64,000 nucleotides of DNA from JAJEAO01 sp963667635. GTDB lineage: Bacteria > Acidobacteriota > Vicinamibacteria > Marinacidobacterales > Marinacidobacteraceae. The DNA lies in assembly GCA_965232015.1 (NCBI GenBank), contig OZ246946.1, positions 1,550,001 through 1,614,000 of the forward strand, in the 5' to 3' direction. The stretch's first letter is position 1, and every line of letters starts with the position of its first letter. The notes beneath the pieces were generated by a model that searched no databases, was not told the origin of the DNA, and worked only from the letters and a program-made list of their open reading frames with translations. Of the stretch, positions 43,846 to 51,996 are shown piece by piece. Position numbers and translations under genes: made by a program.

Positions 43846-44859
43846 TCAGACCCGTTCCTTCAGCGTGACCGCATCCAGGAACGGCATCATCCGCCGGAGC
43901 TCGGCGCCCACCGTCTCGATCGGATGGGACTGTTCCTGTCGCCGCCTCTCCATGAACCGGGGCCGTCCGGCCCGATCCTCCTCGATCCACTCGCGCGCGT
44001 AGGCGCCGCTGCGCACGTCCTCGAGGAGGCGCTCCATGGCCTTTCTGGTCTCCGGGGTCACGATGCGACGCCCCCCGTGGTAGTCGCCGTGCTCGGCGGT
44101 ATCGCTGACCGAGTAGCGCATGTAGTTCAGCCCGCCCCGGTACATCAGATCCACGATCAGCTTGAGTTCGTGCAGACACTCGAAGTAGGCGATCTCCGGC
44201 TGGTAGCCGGCGTCCACCAGCGTCTCGAATCCCGCCTTGATCAGCTCGCTGACCCCGCCGCAAAGGACGCTCTGCTCCCCGAAGAGATCGGTCTCCGTCT
44301 CCTCGGCGAACGTCGTCTCGATCACGCCGGCGCGGGTCAGCCCCACCGCCCGGGCATAGGAGAGGGCGAACGCCAGCGCGTTGCCGGTCGCGTCCTGCTC
44401 GACCGCCACCAGCGCCGGAGTGCCGCCTCCCTCGAGGAACAGCTCCCGCACCCGGTGTCCCGGCGCCTTGGGCGCGATCAGCGAGACGTCAACATCCTCG
44501 GGAGGACGGATCGTCTCGAACCGGATGTTGAAACCGTGGGCGAACATGAGGGTGTTTCCGGCGACGAGGTGCGGCGCGACCTGTTCCTGGTAGATCCCCG
44601 CCTGGGTCGTGTCGGGAGTCAGCAGCATCACGACATCGGCCCAGGCGGCCGCATCCGCCCCCCCGAGCACTTCGAGGCCGTCGGCTTCCGCCCGCGCCTT
44701 CGACCGGCTTCCCGGGTGAAGCGCCACCCGCACCTCGACCCCGCTGTCCCGAAGGTTGAGCGCATGGGCGTGGCCCTGCGATCCGTAACCGAAGACCGCG
44801 ACCCGCCGGGCGCTGACGAGAGCGGGATCGGCGTCGCCGTCGTAGTAGATGTTGGCCAT
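43846..44859 (-). CDS. ilvC: Ketol-acid reductoisomerase, class I
   Basis: The 337-residue enzyme converts acetolactate to dihydroxyisovalerate using NADPH and Mg, the second step of valine and leucine synthesis. FGYGSQGHAHALNLRDSG is the nucleotide-binding Gly motif, and HPGSRSKARAEADG holds the phosphate-binding Arg and Ser residues typical of NADPH preference. The metal site is visible in EETETDLFGEQSVLCGG and YFECLHELKLIVDLMY. The short C-terminus marks class I. It lies 20 bp after ilvN in the ilvBNC order. Confidence 0.95.
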   Translation of the reverse strand: MANIYYDGDADPALVSARRVAVFGYGSQGHAHALNLRDSGVEVRVALHPGSRSKARAEADGLEVLGGADAAAWADVVMLLTPDTTQAGIYQEQVAPHLVAGNTLMFAHGFNIRFETIRPPEDVDVSLIAPKAPGHRVRELFLEGGGTPALVAVEQDATGNALAFALSYARAVGLTRAGVIETTFAEETETDLFGEQSVLCGGVSELIKAGFETLVDAGYQPEIAYFECLHELKLIVDLMYRGGLNYMRYSVSDTAEHGDYHGGRRIVTPETRKAMERLLEDVRSGAYAREWIEEDRAGRPRFMERRRQEQSHPIETVGAELRRMMPFLDAVTLKERV

Positions 44860-44879
44860 GGACAGAACTCCTTGGTGCT

Positions 44880-45482
44880 TCAGACAGAGCCCGAGCCGTC
44901 GTCGGGTTCGGCGGCGGAGGCCACCCGTCGGGGAAGTTGGCGCGGCGCCGGCTCGGTCATGACGCTCGCCGCGCTACGCGCCATGGTCACGAGTCCGGTG
45001 CGAACCTGCTCGAGAATCCCGTAGGGACGGAGGACCTCGGCGAGCCCGTCAATCCGGCCGGGAGAGGCGGTCGCTTCGATCACGACCGATTCGAGCGCCA
45101 CATCCACGATCCGGGCGCCGGTCGCGGTCGCGAGCTGGATGACCTGGGTGCGCTCCTCGGGCCTCGCCGCCACCTTGAACATCGCCAGCTCGTGACGGAT
45201 GGAGGGAGTGTCCGTGAGCTCGTCGCACCGCAGCACGTTCACGAGTCGGGAGAGCTGCTCGACCAGCCGCCGAGACGTGTTCCCGTCACACAGCACCACG
45301 ATCGTCATCCGGGAGACGCCCGCGGCCCGGGCGCGTCCGACCGAGAGCGACTCGATGTTGAAACCCCGGCGGCGAAACAGCGAGGTGATCCGGTTCAGGA
45401 CACCGGGTCGGTCCTCGACCCAGACGGCATAGACCCGGGCGGCGATCGCGGCGGACCGGGCCCCCGCCGAGCCGGCGCTCAT
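44880..45482 (-). CDS. ilvN: Acetolactate synthase small (regulatory) subunit
   Basis: ATG 45482 overlaps the ilvB stop by 4 bp and gives 200 residues. The N-terminal ACT domain reads VWVEDRPGVLNRITSLFRR and then GFNIESLSVG, which binds valine for feedback control. The second half (HELAMFKVAA, then VDVALESVVIEATASPGRI) is the ALS_ss_C domain. A short extra tail of about 30 residues follows the usual end. The name ilvH would be equally valid. Confidence 0.93.
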   Translation of the reverse strand: MSAGSAGARSAAIAARVYAVWVEDRPGVLNRITSLFRRRGFNIESLSVGRARAAGVSRMTIVVLCDGNTSRRLVEQLSRLVNVLRCDELTDTPSIRHELAMFKVAARPEERTQVIQLATATGARIVDVALESVVIEATASPGRIDGLAEVLRPYGILEQVRTGLVTMARSAASVMTEPAPRQLPRRVASAAEPDDGSGSV

Positions 45483-47200
45483 TCCACGCCCACCGGCGAC
45501 GTCTCGTGGCGGGGGCGGCGGATCATGTCCTGGAGCCGGGCCCCGGCCGGAACCATCGGATAGACCGTGTCCTCTTTCTCGACCCGGAACTCGAGGACCA
45601 CGGTGCGCTCGTCGGCGCGGGCGCGCTGCACCGCGTCTTCGACCTCGTCGCGGCGGGTGATGACCTCTCCGCCGAGACCGAAGGCCCGGGCGAGGGCGGC
45701 GAAGTCTGGACTCAGGAGGGGAGTTCCCGCGTAGCGGCGGTCGTAGAAGAACTCCTGCCACTGCCGCACCATGCCGAGGTAGCCGTTGTTGATGATCGCG
45801 ATGTTCAGCTTGAGTCGTTCCTGCGCAATGGTCGCCAGCTCGCACATCGTCATCTGAAAGCCGCCGTCCCCGGCGATGACCCACACCTCGTCGTCGGGCC
45901 GGGCCACCTTGGCCCCGATCCCGGCCGGGAGCGCGAAGCCCATCGTTCCCAGTCCCCCCGACGTGATCAACGAGCGCGGGGCGTTGTGGCGGTAGTACTG
46001 GGCCTCCCACATCTGGTGCTGCCCCACGTCGGTGGTCACGATCGCCCGGCCGCCGGTGATACGCCAGATGTCGTGGATCACGTGCGCTGCGTAGAGGCGG
46101 CCCTGGTCGGGCAGGTGCTGGATGTCCCGCACCGCATTGTCGCCCCGGAACCCGGCGATCCGGGTCAGCCAGTCGGAGCGGTCCCGCGCCTCGACGAGCG
46201 GCCCGAGACGGGCGAGCACCGCATCGAGGTCTCCGGCGAGCGCGACGTCCACGCGGACGTTCTTGTTGAACTCGGCCGGGTCGATGTCGATGTGGACCTT
46301 CCGGGCCTTCGGCGCGTACCTGGCGAGCTGCCCGGTGACCCGATCGTCGAACCGCATGCCGAACGCGAGGAGCAGGTCGGCCTCCTGGATCGCCTGGTTC
46401 ACCCAGGACTCCCCATGCATGCCCATCATCCCCATATTCAGGGGGTGGTCGGCCGGCACCGATCCGATCCCGAGGAGCGTCATCGCCACCGGGATCTGCC
46501 CGCGCTCGGCGATGTCGCGCACCGCCGTCATCGCGCCCGAGATCAGGATCCCGTGACCGGCCAGAATCACCGGGCGCTCAGCCCGATTGACCAGCCGGGC
46601 GGCGCGGCGCAGTTCGGTCGCGGGCGGATCGGGATGGGGGCGGTAGCCGGGTAGATCCAGATCCCCCCGGTCCCAGCGCCCCTCGGTGGACGCCTGCTGC
46701 GCATCCTTGGTGATGTCCACGAGGACCGGACCGGGGCGGCCGGAGCGGGCCACGTACATCGCCTCGTGGAGCGCCGGAGCGATGTCCTCCACCTCGGTCA
46801 CGAGGTAGTTGTGCTTCGTGATCGGGAGGGTGACGCCGGTGACGTCGGTCTCCTGGAACGCGTCGGTGCCGATCAGCCGGCTCCCGACCTGACCGGTGAT
46901 GCAAAGGATCGGGGAGGAGTCGAGCATCGCGGTGGCGATCCCGGTGACCATGTTCGTCGCGCCCGGGCCGGAGGTCGCGACTGCGACCCCGACCTTCCCG
47001 GTGGCGCGGGCGAACCCGTCGGCCATGTGGGTCGCGCCCTGCTCATGGCGGACGAGGATGTGCCGGATGGGGTAGTCGAGCAGCGCGTCGTAAGCGGGCA
47101 GGATCGCGCCGCCGGGGTAGCCGAAGACGGTTTCGACTCCCTCCTCGAGGAGGCTCTCCCACAGGATCTGCGCCCCGGTGCGAGTGGAGGAAGAACTCAC
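45479..47200 (-). CDS. ilvB: Acetolactate synthase large (catalytic) subunit
   Basis: The 573-residue thiamine-diphosphate enzyme condenses pyruvate into acetolactate. VFGYPGGAILPAYDALLD and RHEQGATHMADGFARATG carry the catalytic Glu region. The C-terminal ThDP/Mg motif is GDGGFQMTMCELATIAQ through NNGYLGMVRQWQEFF. The length and the YDRRYAGTPL segment fit ALS rather than other ThDP enzymes. It opens the ilvBNC operon and lies 42 bp after the HIT gene. Confidence 0.95.
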   Translation of the reverse strand: MSSSSTRTGAQILWESLLEEGVETVFGYPGGAILPAYDALLDYPIRHILVRHEQGATHMADGFARATGKVGVAVATSGPGATNMVTGIATAMLDSSPILCITGQVGSRLIGTDAFQETDVTGVTLPITKHNYLVTEVEDIAPALHEAMYVARSGRPGPVLVDITKDAQQASTEGRWDRGDLDLPGYRPHPDPPATELRRAARLVNRAERPVILAGHGILISGAMTAVRDIAERGQIPVAMTLLGIGSVPADHPLNMGMMGMHGESWVNQAIQEADLLLAFGMRFDDRVTGQLARYAPKARKVHIDIDPAEFNKNVRVDVALAGDLDAVLARLGPLVEARDRSDWLTRIAGFRGDNAVRDIQHLPDQGRLYAAHVIHDIWRITGGRAIVTTDVGQHQMWEAQYYRHNAPRSLITSGGLGTMGFALPAGIGAKVARPDDEVWVIAGDGGFQMTMCELATIAQERLKLNIAIINNGYLGMVRQWQEFFYDRRYAGTPLLSPDFAALARAFGLGGEVITRRDEVEDAVQRARADERTVVLEFRVEKEDTVYPMVPAGARLQDMIRRPRHETSPVGVE

Positions 47201-47242
47201 GATGGGCGCCCGGTTCGGGGTCTCGAACCGACGAAGCCGTCC

Positions 47243-47698
47243 TCAGGCGCCCGCATCGGTCGGCTCATCGCCGAGAGCGTCGCGGATGGCCGCCGCGATC
47301 CGTTCGCCGTCGTCCGCGCCGAGCGAGCCGGGCCGCCAGTTCGCGGAGAGTCCCGAACCCCGGGCGCCGGGAGGTCCGAGCCGCGGAATGACGTGGAAGT
47401 GGACGTGCGGAACGCTCTGCCCGGCCGGAACGCCGTTGTTCTGGAGGATGTTGGAATGGGGACTCCCGACGGCGCGGGCGACGGCGCGGCAGATGCGGGG
47501 GAGCACCCGGCCGATCGCCGCCGCCGAAGCGTCCGACAGCTCACCGAGCGTGGCGCAACTCTCCCTGGGCACAACGAGAACATGCCCGCGGCTGACCGGC
47601 GCGATGTCGAGAAAGGCGAACACATGTTCGTCCTCATGGATCCGGTAGCTGGGGAGCTCGCCCCGGATGATCCGGTCGAAGAGCGTGCCCCCGGACAT
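47243..47698 (-). CDS. HIT-family nucleotide-binding hydrolase
   Basis: ATG 47698 gives 151 residues. The HIT motif is HVHFHVIPRL, preceded by NILQNNGVPAGQSVP, as in HinT-like purine nucleoside phosphoramidases. FDRIIRGELPSYRIHEDEH is the typical start. The substrate is unknown. It is directly upstream of ilvB on the same strand. Confidence 0.9.
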   Translation of the reverse strand: MSGGTLFDRIIRGELPSYRIHEDEHVFAFLDIAPVSRGHVLVVPRESCATLGELSDASAAAIGRVLPRICRAVARAVGSPHSNILQNNGVPAGQSVPHVHFHVIPRLGPPGARGSGLSANWRPGSLGADDGERIAAAIRDALGDEPTDAGA

Positions 47699-47724
47699 GG
47701 AAGGGCGCAACAGTAGCACCGGGC

Positions 47725-47838
47725 GGGCCGGGGAGGGGGCCGGAATTTGTTGGAACACGGCGGTGTGGGTGGTCGGCGCTGCGAGTACGGCCCCCTCCCC
47801 GGCCCGCTCGGCGCTCCGCGCCTCTGATCACAACCTCC
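47725..47838 (-). repeat. Structured repeat family 2, copy A (minus orientation, 5' part missing)
   Basis: On the minus strand it contains the conserved AGGCGCGGAGCGCCGAGC block. A perfect long-range inverted repeat follows: GGGCCGGGGAGGGGGCC at 47789-47805 and GGCCCCCTCCCCGGCCC at 47725-47741, 47 nt apart. The block resembles copies B (54214-54414) and C (63238-63450), but the arms differ in sequence while still pairing. Its right end abuts a family-1 palindrome. Confidence 0.65.
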
Positions 47839-47843
47839 GGAGC

Positions 47844-47913
47844 GCCGGACTCCAGTCCGGCAATGCCCCGGCGCAGCGCTGCCTTTCGTAGTGGTGCCGG
47901 ACTGGAGTCCGGC
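47844..47913. repeat. Two family-1 palindromes facing each other
   Basis: GCCGGACTCCAGTCCGGC at 47844-47861 and GCCGGACTGGAGTCCGGC at 47896-47913 flank a 34-bp spacer in inverted arrangement. Their GCTCC flanks match other copies in the window. They lie just upstream of the MDR oxidoreductase gene. Confidence 0.8.
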
Positions 47914-47944
47914 GCTCCGGCGCCGGCCGCTTACGATTCCCGCC

Positions 47945-48955
47945 GTGAAACGCTGGACCTTCGACCGCTTCGGACGGGAGCACCTCCGCTTCGAGGACGC
48001 CGAGCCGCCTCGCCCCGGCGCCGGCGAGGTCGTCGTGCGACTCGGCGCCGCGTCCCTGAACTACCGGGACCTGCTCATTCTGTCCGGGCGCTACAACCCC
48101 CGCCTTCCCCTGCCCCAGGTGCCGGTCAGCGACGGCGCCGGGGAGATTCTCGCCGTCGGTCCCGACATCGGGGAGTTCGCGCCCGGAGACCGCGTGATCA
48201 CCCATCCGGTCATGGGGTGGGAGGACGGACGCTTCCGCCGCGAGTACGCGGGTTCGACGCTCGGCGGCCCCGGCCCCGGGATGGGACAGGAGCAGGTGGC
48301 GCTTCCGGCCAGTTCGGTGGTGCGGGCTCCGGCGGGGTGGAGCCACGCGGACGCTTCCACGCTGCCCATCGCCGCTCTGACCGCGTGGAGCGCACTCGTG
48401 ACCGAGGGCCCGGTGCGGGAGGGAGACACCGTCCTCACGCTCGGGACCGGCGGCGTCTCCATCTTCGCCCTCCAGATCGGCCACGCGCTCGGGGCGCGGG
48501 TCATCGTGACGTCGTCGTCCCACGAGAAGCTGGAACGCGCCCGCGAGCTCGGCGCCGCCCACGGGATCCACCGCATCGAGGACGCCGACTGGGATCGCTC
48601 GGTGCGCCGTCTCACCGGGGGAGAGGGAGCGGACCTGATCGTGGAAAACGGCGGCGCCGGAACACTCTCGCAGTCCCTGCGGGCGGCGGCGGCGGGCGGC
48701 ACGGTGGCGCTGCTCGGAGCGCTCACCGGCCTGAAGGCGGAGATCGGGCTCGCCCCCGCGGTGATGCGCCGGATCCGGATCGCCGGCGTCATGACCGATT
48801 GCCGCCGGGCGCTTCGGGACCTCGTCGAGTTCGTCGAAACGCGCGAACTTCGTCCGGTCGTGGATCGCGTCTTCCCGCTCGCCGAGTTGCCGGAGGCGCT
48901 CGAGTTCATGGAGCGCGGCGCGCACTTCGGCAAGATCGTGATCCAGGTCCCCTGA
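47945..48955 (+). CDS. Zinc-independent MDR-family NAD(P)H oxidoreductase
   Basis: GTG 47945 gives 336 residues starting VKRWTFDRFG. The MDR pattern is clear: LGAASLNYRDLLILSGRY, VPVSDGAGEILAVGPDIG, GDRVITHPVMGW, the Rossmann stretch VLTLGTGGVSIFALQIG, and FGKIVIQVP at the end. The Cys and His ligands of zinc alcohol dehydrogenases are missing, so it is a quinone-oxidoreductase or enoyl-reductase relative. A longer frame to 47891 passes through the repeat. Confidence 0.85.
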   Translation: MKRWTFDRFGREHLRFEDAEPPRPGAGEVVVRLGAASLNYRDLLILSGRYNPRLPLPQVPVSDGAGEILAVGPDIGEFAPGDRVITHPVMGWEDGRFRREYAGSTLGGPGPGMGQEQVALPASSVVRAPAGWSHADASTLPIAALTAWSALVTEGPVREGDTVLTLGTGGVSIFALQIGHALGARVIVTSSSHEKLERARELGAAHGIHRIEDADWDRSVRRLTGGEGADLIVENGGAGTLSQSLRAAAAGGTVALLGALTGLKAEIGLAPAVMRRIRIAGVMTDCRRALRDLVEFVETRELRPVVDRVFPLAELPEALEFMERGAHFGKIVIQVP

Positions 48956-48991
48956 TCCCCCGGGGATCGCCGCCGGCGTCCTCCGAAGACC

Positions 48992-49963
48992 ATGCCCGCT
49001 CCCGTGACCTACCTCGTCGCCGGCGGCGCCGGCTTCATCGGAAGTCATCTCGTGGACCGGTTGCTGCGACGCCGACCAGACGCCCGGGTCGTGACGCTCG
49101 ACAAGCTGACCTACGCCGGCTCGCTGGACAACCTCGGGAAGGCGCTCGGGAGCCCCCGGCACGAGTTCGTCCACGGGGACATCTGCGATCGGACGGCGGT
49201 CCTGCCCATCGTCTCCCGGGCCGACTTCGTCGTGAACCTCGCCGCCGAGACCCATGTGGACCGGGCCATCGCGGACGGCGAGGCGTTCGCCCGCACGGAC
49301 ACGCTCGGGACCGCGGTCCTGCTCGAGGCCTTCCGGAGCGCGGGCCGGGCGCGAAGGTTCCTGCAGGTGTCCACCGACGAGGTGTACGGCCCCCTGCCCC
49401 GCGGTGAGGCAGCCGAGGACGCCCCCCTTCGCCCCCGAAACCCCTACGCCGCCAGCAAGGCGGGCGCGGATCTCCTGTGCCTTGCGTACCACGCCACCCA
49501 CGACCTCCCGGTCGTGATCAGTCGGGGGACGAACACGTACGGACCGCGGCAGCATCGGGAGAAGATGATTCCCACCTTCTTCCTGCGGGCCCTCGCCGGT
49601 CGCCCCGTCCCGCTCTACGGCGACGGGCGCCAGGTCCGCGAGTGGCTCCATGTGGAGGACCACTGCGCCGCGCTCGAGCGGCTCCTCGAGGACGGAGTGC
49701 CGGGCTCGATCTACAACGTCGGGAGCGGCGACCGCCGGAGGAACGTCGAGGTGGCGAAGCAGCTCATCGAAATCGCCGCGCGCCGCACCGGACGCCGCGC
49801 GCGACTCGAGGAAGTGGCCGACCGGCCGGGCCACGACCGCCGTTACGCGGTGGATTCGTCGCGGGTCCGCGCGCTCGGATGGCGGCCGCGGATCCGGCTG
49901 GAGGCCGGTCTGGAGACAACCTGCGACGCCCTGCGGGGCGCGTCGGAGGTCTCCCTCGTCTGA
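48992..49963 (+). CDS. rmlB: dTDP-glucose 4,6-dehydratase family protein
   Basis: The 323-residue SDR enzyme has VAGGAGFIGSHLVDRLLR for NAD binding and LDKLTYAGSLDNL. NLAAETHVDRAI and QVSTDEVYGPL follow, the latter with the Thr-Asp-Glu dehydratase triad, then NPYAASKAGADLL with the Tyr and Lys. NTYGPRQHREKMIP fits RmlB, which makes the 4-keto-6-deoxy sugar for rhamnose and related sugars. No other rml genes are adjacent. The stop is followed immediately by the stop of the convergent gene, with no gap. Confidence 0.88.
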   Translation: MPAPVTYLVAGGAGFIGSHLVDRLLRRRPDARVVTLDKLTYAGSLDNLGKALGSPRHEFVHGDICDRTAVLPIVSRADFVVNLAAETHVDRAIADGEAFARTDTLGTAVLLEAFRSAGRARRFLQVSTDEVYGPLPRGEAAEDAPLRPRNPYAASKAGADLLCLAYHATHDLPVVISRGTNTYGPRQHREKMIPTFFLRALAGRPVPLYGDGRQVREWLHVEDHCAALERLLEDGVPGSIYNVGSGDRRRNVEVAKQLIEIAARRTGRRARLEEVADRPGHDRRYAVDSSRVRALGWRPRIRLEAGLETTCDALRGASEVSLV

Positions 49964-50728
49964 TCAGGCGGGGAGCCCCTCGGGTCCAGCGCGATTCACC
50001 GCCGCCTCCGACTCCTCCGCGAGACCGACCCGCCGGCGCAGAAACCAGACGACCGCGTAGATCACCGGGGTGTCGCAGATCGCGACGATCCACTTGAAGA
50101 TCACGCCGTCGAGGATGAGCATCGGGAGACGGTCCGGCGTGATCTCGCTGGCGCCGAGCACCGAGAGCAGCACCGTGACCAGGATCGTGTCCACGAGCTG
50201 CGACGTGAAGGTGGAGGCGTTGTTGCGCAGCCACAGGTGGCGACCGCGGGTCAGCCGCTTCCAGAAGTGGAACAGCCGGATGTCCATGTACTGGGCGCCG
50301 AGGTAGGCGCCCATCGAGGCCGCGACCGCCACCCCCTGGATGCCGAAGGCGAGGTCGAAGGCGGCATCGTCCAGCGCGCTCCAGCTCGTCGCCGGGACCG
50401 CGTTCGCGACCCAGACGAGCCCGACGACGAACGCGCTGGCGAAGAACCCCGCGGTCACGAGCTGCCCCACCCGCCGGCGACCGAAGAACTCGGAGAGCAC
50501 ATCGGTGCAGATGAAGGTCACCGGATAGGCGAGGATCCCGACCGAGAGTTCCATCCGGGGGTTCAGCCCCAGCCACGAGAGCGCCGGCAGCTCCCACGCG
50601 AAGAACTTGCGGAAAATCAGATTGCAAGAGATCAGGGCGGCGAGGAAAACCGCCCCGAGCGTCAGAAAGACGGCCTCCCGGGTCTGCTCGGACGCCCTGC
50701 GCCCGGCCACCGGCGCCGGTCCGTTCAA
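49964..50728 (-). CDS. Queuosine-precursor-type transporter (YhhQ/VUT family)
   Basis: The 254-residue protein has about six hydrophobic segments. It carries family features such as CNLIFRKFFAWE, AYPVTFICTDVLSEFFGRR and FTSQLVDTILVTVLLSVLG. YhhQ relatives import preQ0 or preQ1 for queuosine in tRNA; this substrate is inferred by family only. It lies 15 bp after the aguB stop on the same strand. Confidence 0.87.
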   Translation of the reverse strand: MNGPAPVAGRRASEQTREAVFLTLGAVFLAALISCNLIFRKFFAWELPALSWLGLNPRMELSVGILAYPVTFICTDVLSEFFGRRRVGQLVTAGFFASAFVVGLVWVANAVPATSWSALDDAAFDLAFGIQGVAVAASMGAYLGAQYMDIRLFHFWKRLTRGRHLWLRNNASTFTSQLVDTILVTVLLSVLGASEITPDRLPMLILDGVIFKWIVAICDTPVIYAVVWFLRRRVGLAEESEAAVNRAGPEGLPA

Positions 50729-50743
50729 GCGTTCTCGCCGGCG

Positions 50744-51643
50744 TCAGCCGATTCGAGAGGGAGCGATCGCGGCGGCGGTGGTGTCGGGGACCGGGGCCGG
50801 CACGATGCGCCGCAGCGACCCGTAGGCCTCCACGCGGCGGTCGCGGAAGAAGTGCTGAAGCTCCCGCAGCTCGCCAATGCGGCCGAAATCCAGCTCGGCC
50901 ACGAGGATCCGGGAACCGTCCCCAGCCTGCTGGAGGGTTTCTCCGAACGGATCGGTGATGAAACTGCCGCCGTAGAACGTGGTCCCTCCCTCGACGCCGA
51001 CCCGGTTCACCGCCCCCAGGAAGACGCCGTTGGCGATGGCGTGGCCCCGCATGACCGTCCGCCAGGCATCCTCGGACGAGTAGTCCGGTCGCTCCGGCTC
51101 GGTGCCGATGGCCGTCGGGAACAGCAGGACCTCCGCTCCGCCAAGCGCCAGACAGCGCGCCGTCTCGGGGAACCACTGGTCCCAGCAGATCCCGACCCCG
51201 ACGCGGCCGAATCGCGTCGAAAACACCGGGAACCCGAGATCACCCGGCGTGAAGTAGTACTTCTCGTGGTACCCCGGTCCGTCGGGGATGTGGTTCTTCC
51301 GGTAGCGTCCGAGGAGGGCCCCGTCGGCGTCGAACACCAGCGCGGTATTGAACGCGACGCCGGGCGCCGCCTGCTCGAAGACGGGGAGCACCAGCACGAC
51401 GCCGAGTTCACCGGCGAGCCGACCCAGCTCCAGGGAGCGCTCCGAGGGCTGCTCCTCGGCGAGCCGACAAAGGCGCGCGGTGACTTCGCGGGGGAAGTAG
51501 GGGAGGTCGTAGAGCTCGGGGAGGCAGATGATGTTGGCGCCCTGCGCCGCCGCCTCCCGGATCGCGGCGATGGTTCCCTCGCGGGCGGCCTCGCGGTCGG
51601 GTTCGACGGCGCGCTGGATGAGTCCGAGCCGCGGGTTCGTCAT
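50744..51643 (-). CDS. aguB: N-carbamoylputrescine amidase
   Basis: The 299-residue nitrilase-superfamily enzyme carries the triad Glu43 (CLPELYDLPYF), Lys116 (RYRKNHIPDGPGYHEKYYF) and Cys153 (GICWDQWFPETAR). The segment after Lys and the WDQWFPE motif are specific for carbamoylputrescine amidases. It hydrolyses N-carbamoylputrescine to putrescine, the step after AguA. The matching aguA gene lies 2.7 kb upstream on the same strand, beyond an IS element, so the two were probably once adjacent. Confidence 0.92.
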   Translation of the reverse strand: MTNPRLGLIQRAVEPDREAAREGTIAAIREAAAQGANIICLPELYDLPYFPREVTARLCRLAEEQPSERSLELGRLAGELGVVLVLPVFEQAAPGVAFNTALVFDADGALLGRYRKNHIPDGPGYHEKYYFTPGDLGFPVFSTRFGRVGVGICWDQWFPETARCLALGGAEVLLFPTAIGTEPERPDYSSEDAWRTVMRGHAIANGVFLGAVNRVGVEGGTTFYGGSFITDPFGETLQQAGDGSRILVAELDFGRIGELRELQHFFRDRRVEAYGSLRRIVPAPVPDTTAAAIAPSRIG

Positions 51644-51714
51644 GTCCCGGGAAGGTTACTCACGGCCAGCCTGCCGGCGCCCCGACCAGGCGGCGCCGGC
51701 TGGTTCCGGCTGGG

Positions 51715-51910
51715 AATTCAGCCTGTGGACAAAGTCACGCGGCATTCGAGCGGCGATGCATCCCGCCTGAACGCGCCCCTCCGCTTCGCTCCGGGGCGCT
51801 CTTCGTTGCGCATCGGTCGGAATACACCCGGTATTCCTCCCTCGCGCGCCTCGTCAGCCGGGCGCCTCACCACTCTCGGTGCTCACGCGACTTCATCCAC
51901 AGGCTGAATT
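51715..51910. mobile_element. MITE-like element with about 26-bp terminal inverted repeats
   Basis: AATTCAGCCTGTGGA at 51715-51729 and its reverse complement at 51896-51910 form the outer arms. Pairing continues inward with few mismatches to about 26 bp. The interior (about 145 bp) has no open frame of note but includes a GC-rich hairpin (GCGCCCC...GGGGCGC). No transposase matches these ends in the window. It fills the gap upstream of aguB next to the IS insertion. Confidence 0.5.
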
Positions 51911-51996
51911 GCCGAACTGGAGTCCGGCGCGCCGGCAGGGACTGGATGGAGTCCGGCGCGCAGGCAGGGAACTGGCTGGGAAATTGCCGGACTGGA
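51909..51996. repeat. Degenerate family-1 palindromes left of the IS element
   Basis: Several partial copies (GAACTGGAGTCCGGCGCGCC and related) run up to the IS. The last, GCCGGACTGGA at 51986-51996, is the left half of a palindrome whose right half resumes at 54163 after the element. Confidence 0.7.

Noticed and set aside
47891..47944. N-terminal extension of the MDR oxidoreductase
   Set aside because: The extra 18 codons derive from a family-1 palindrome; the conserved protein starts at GTG 47945.
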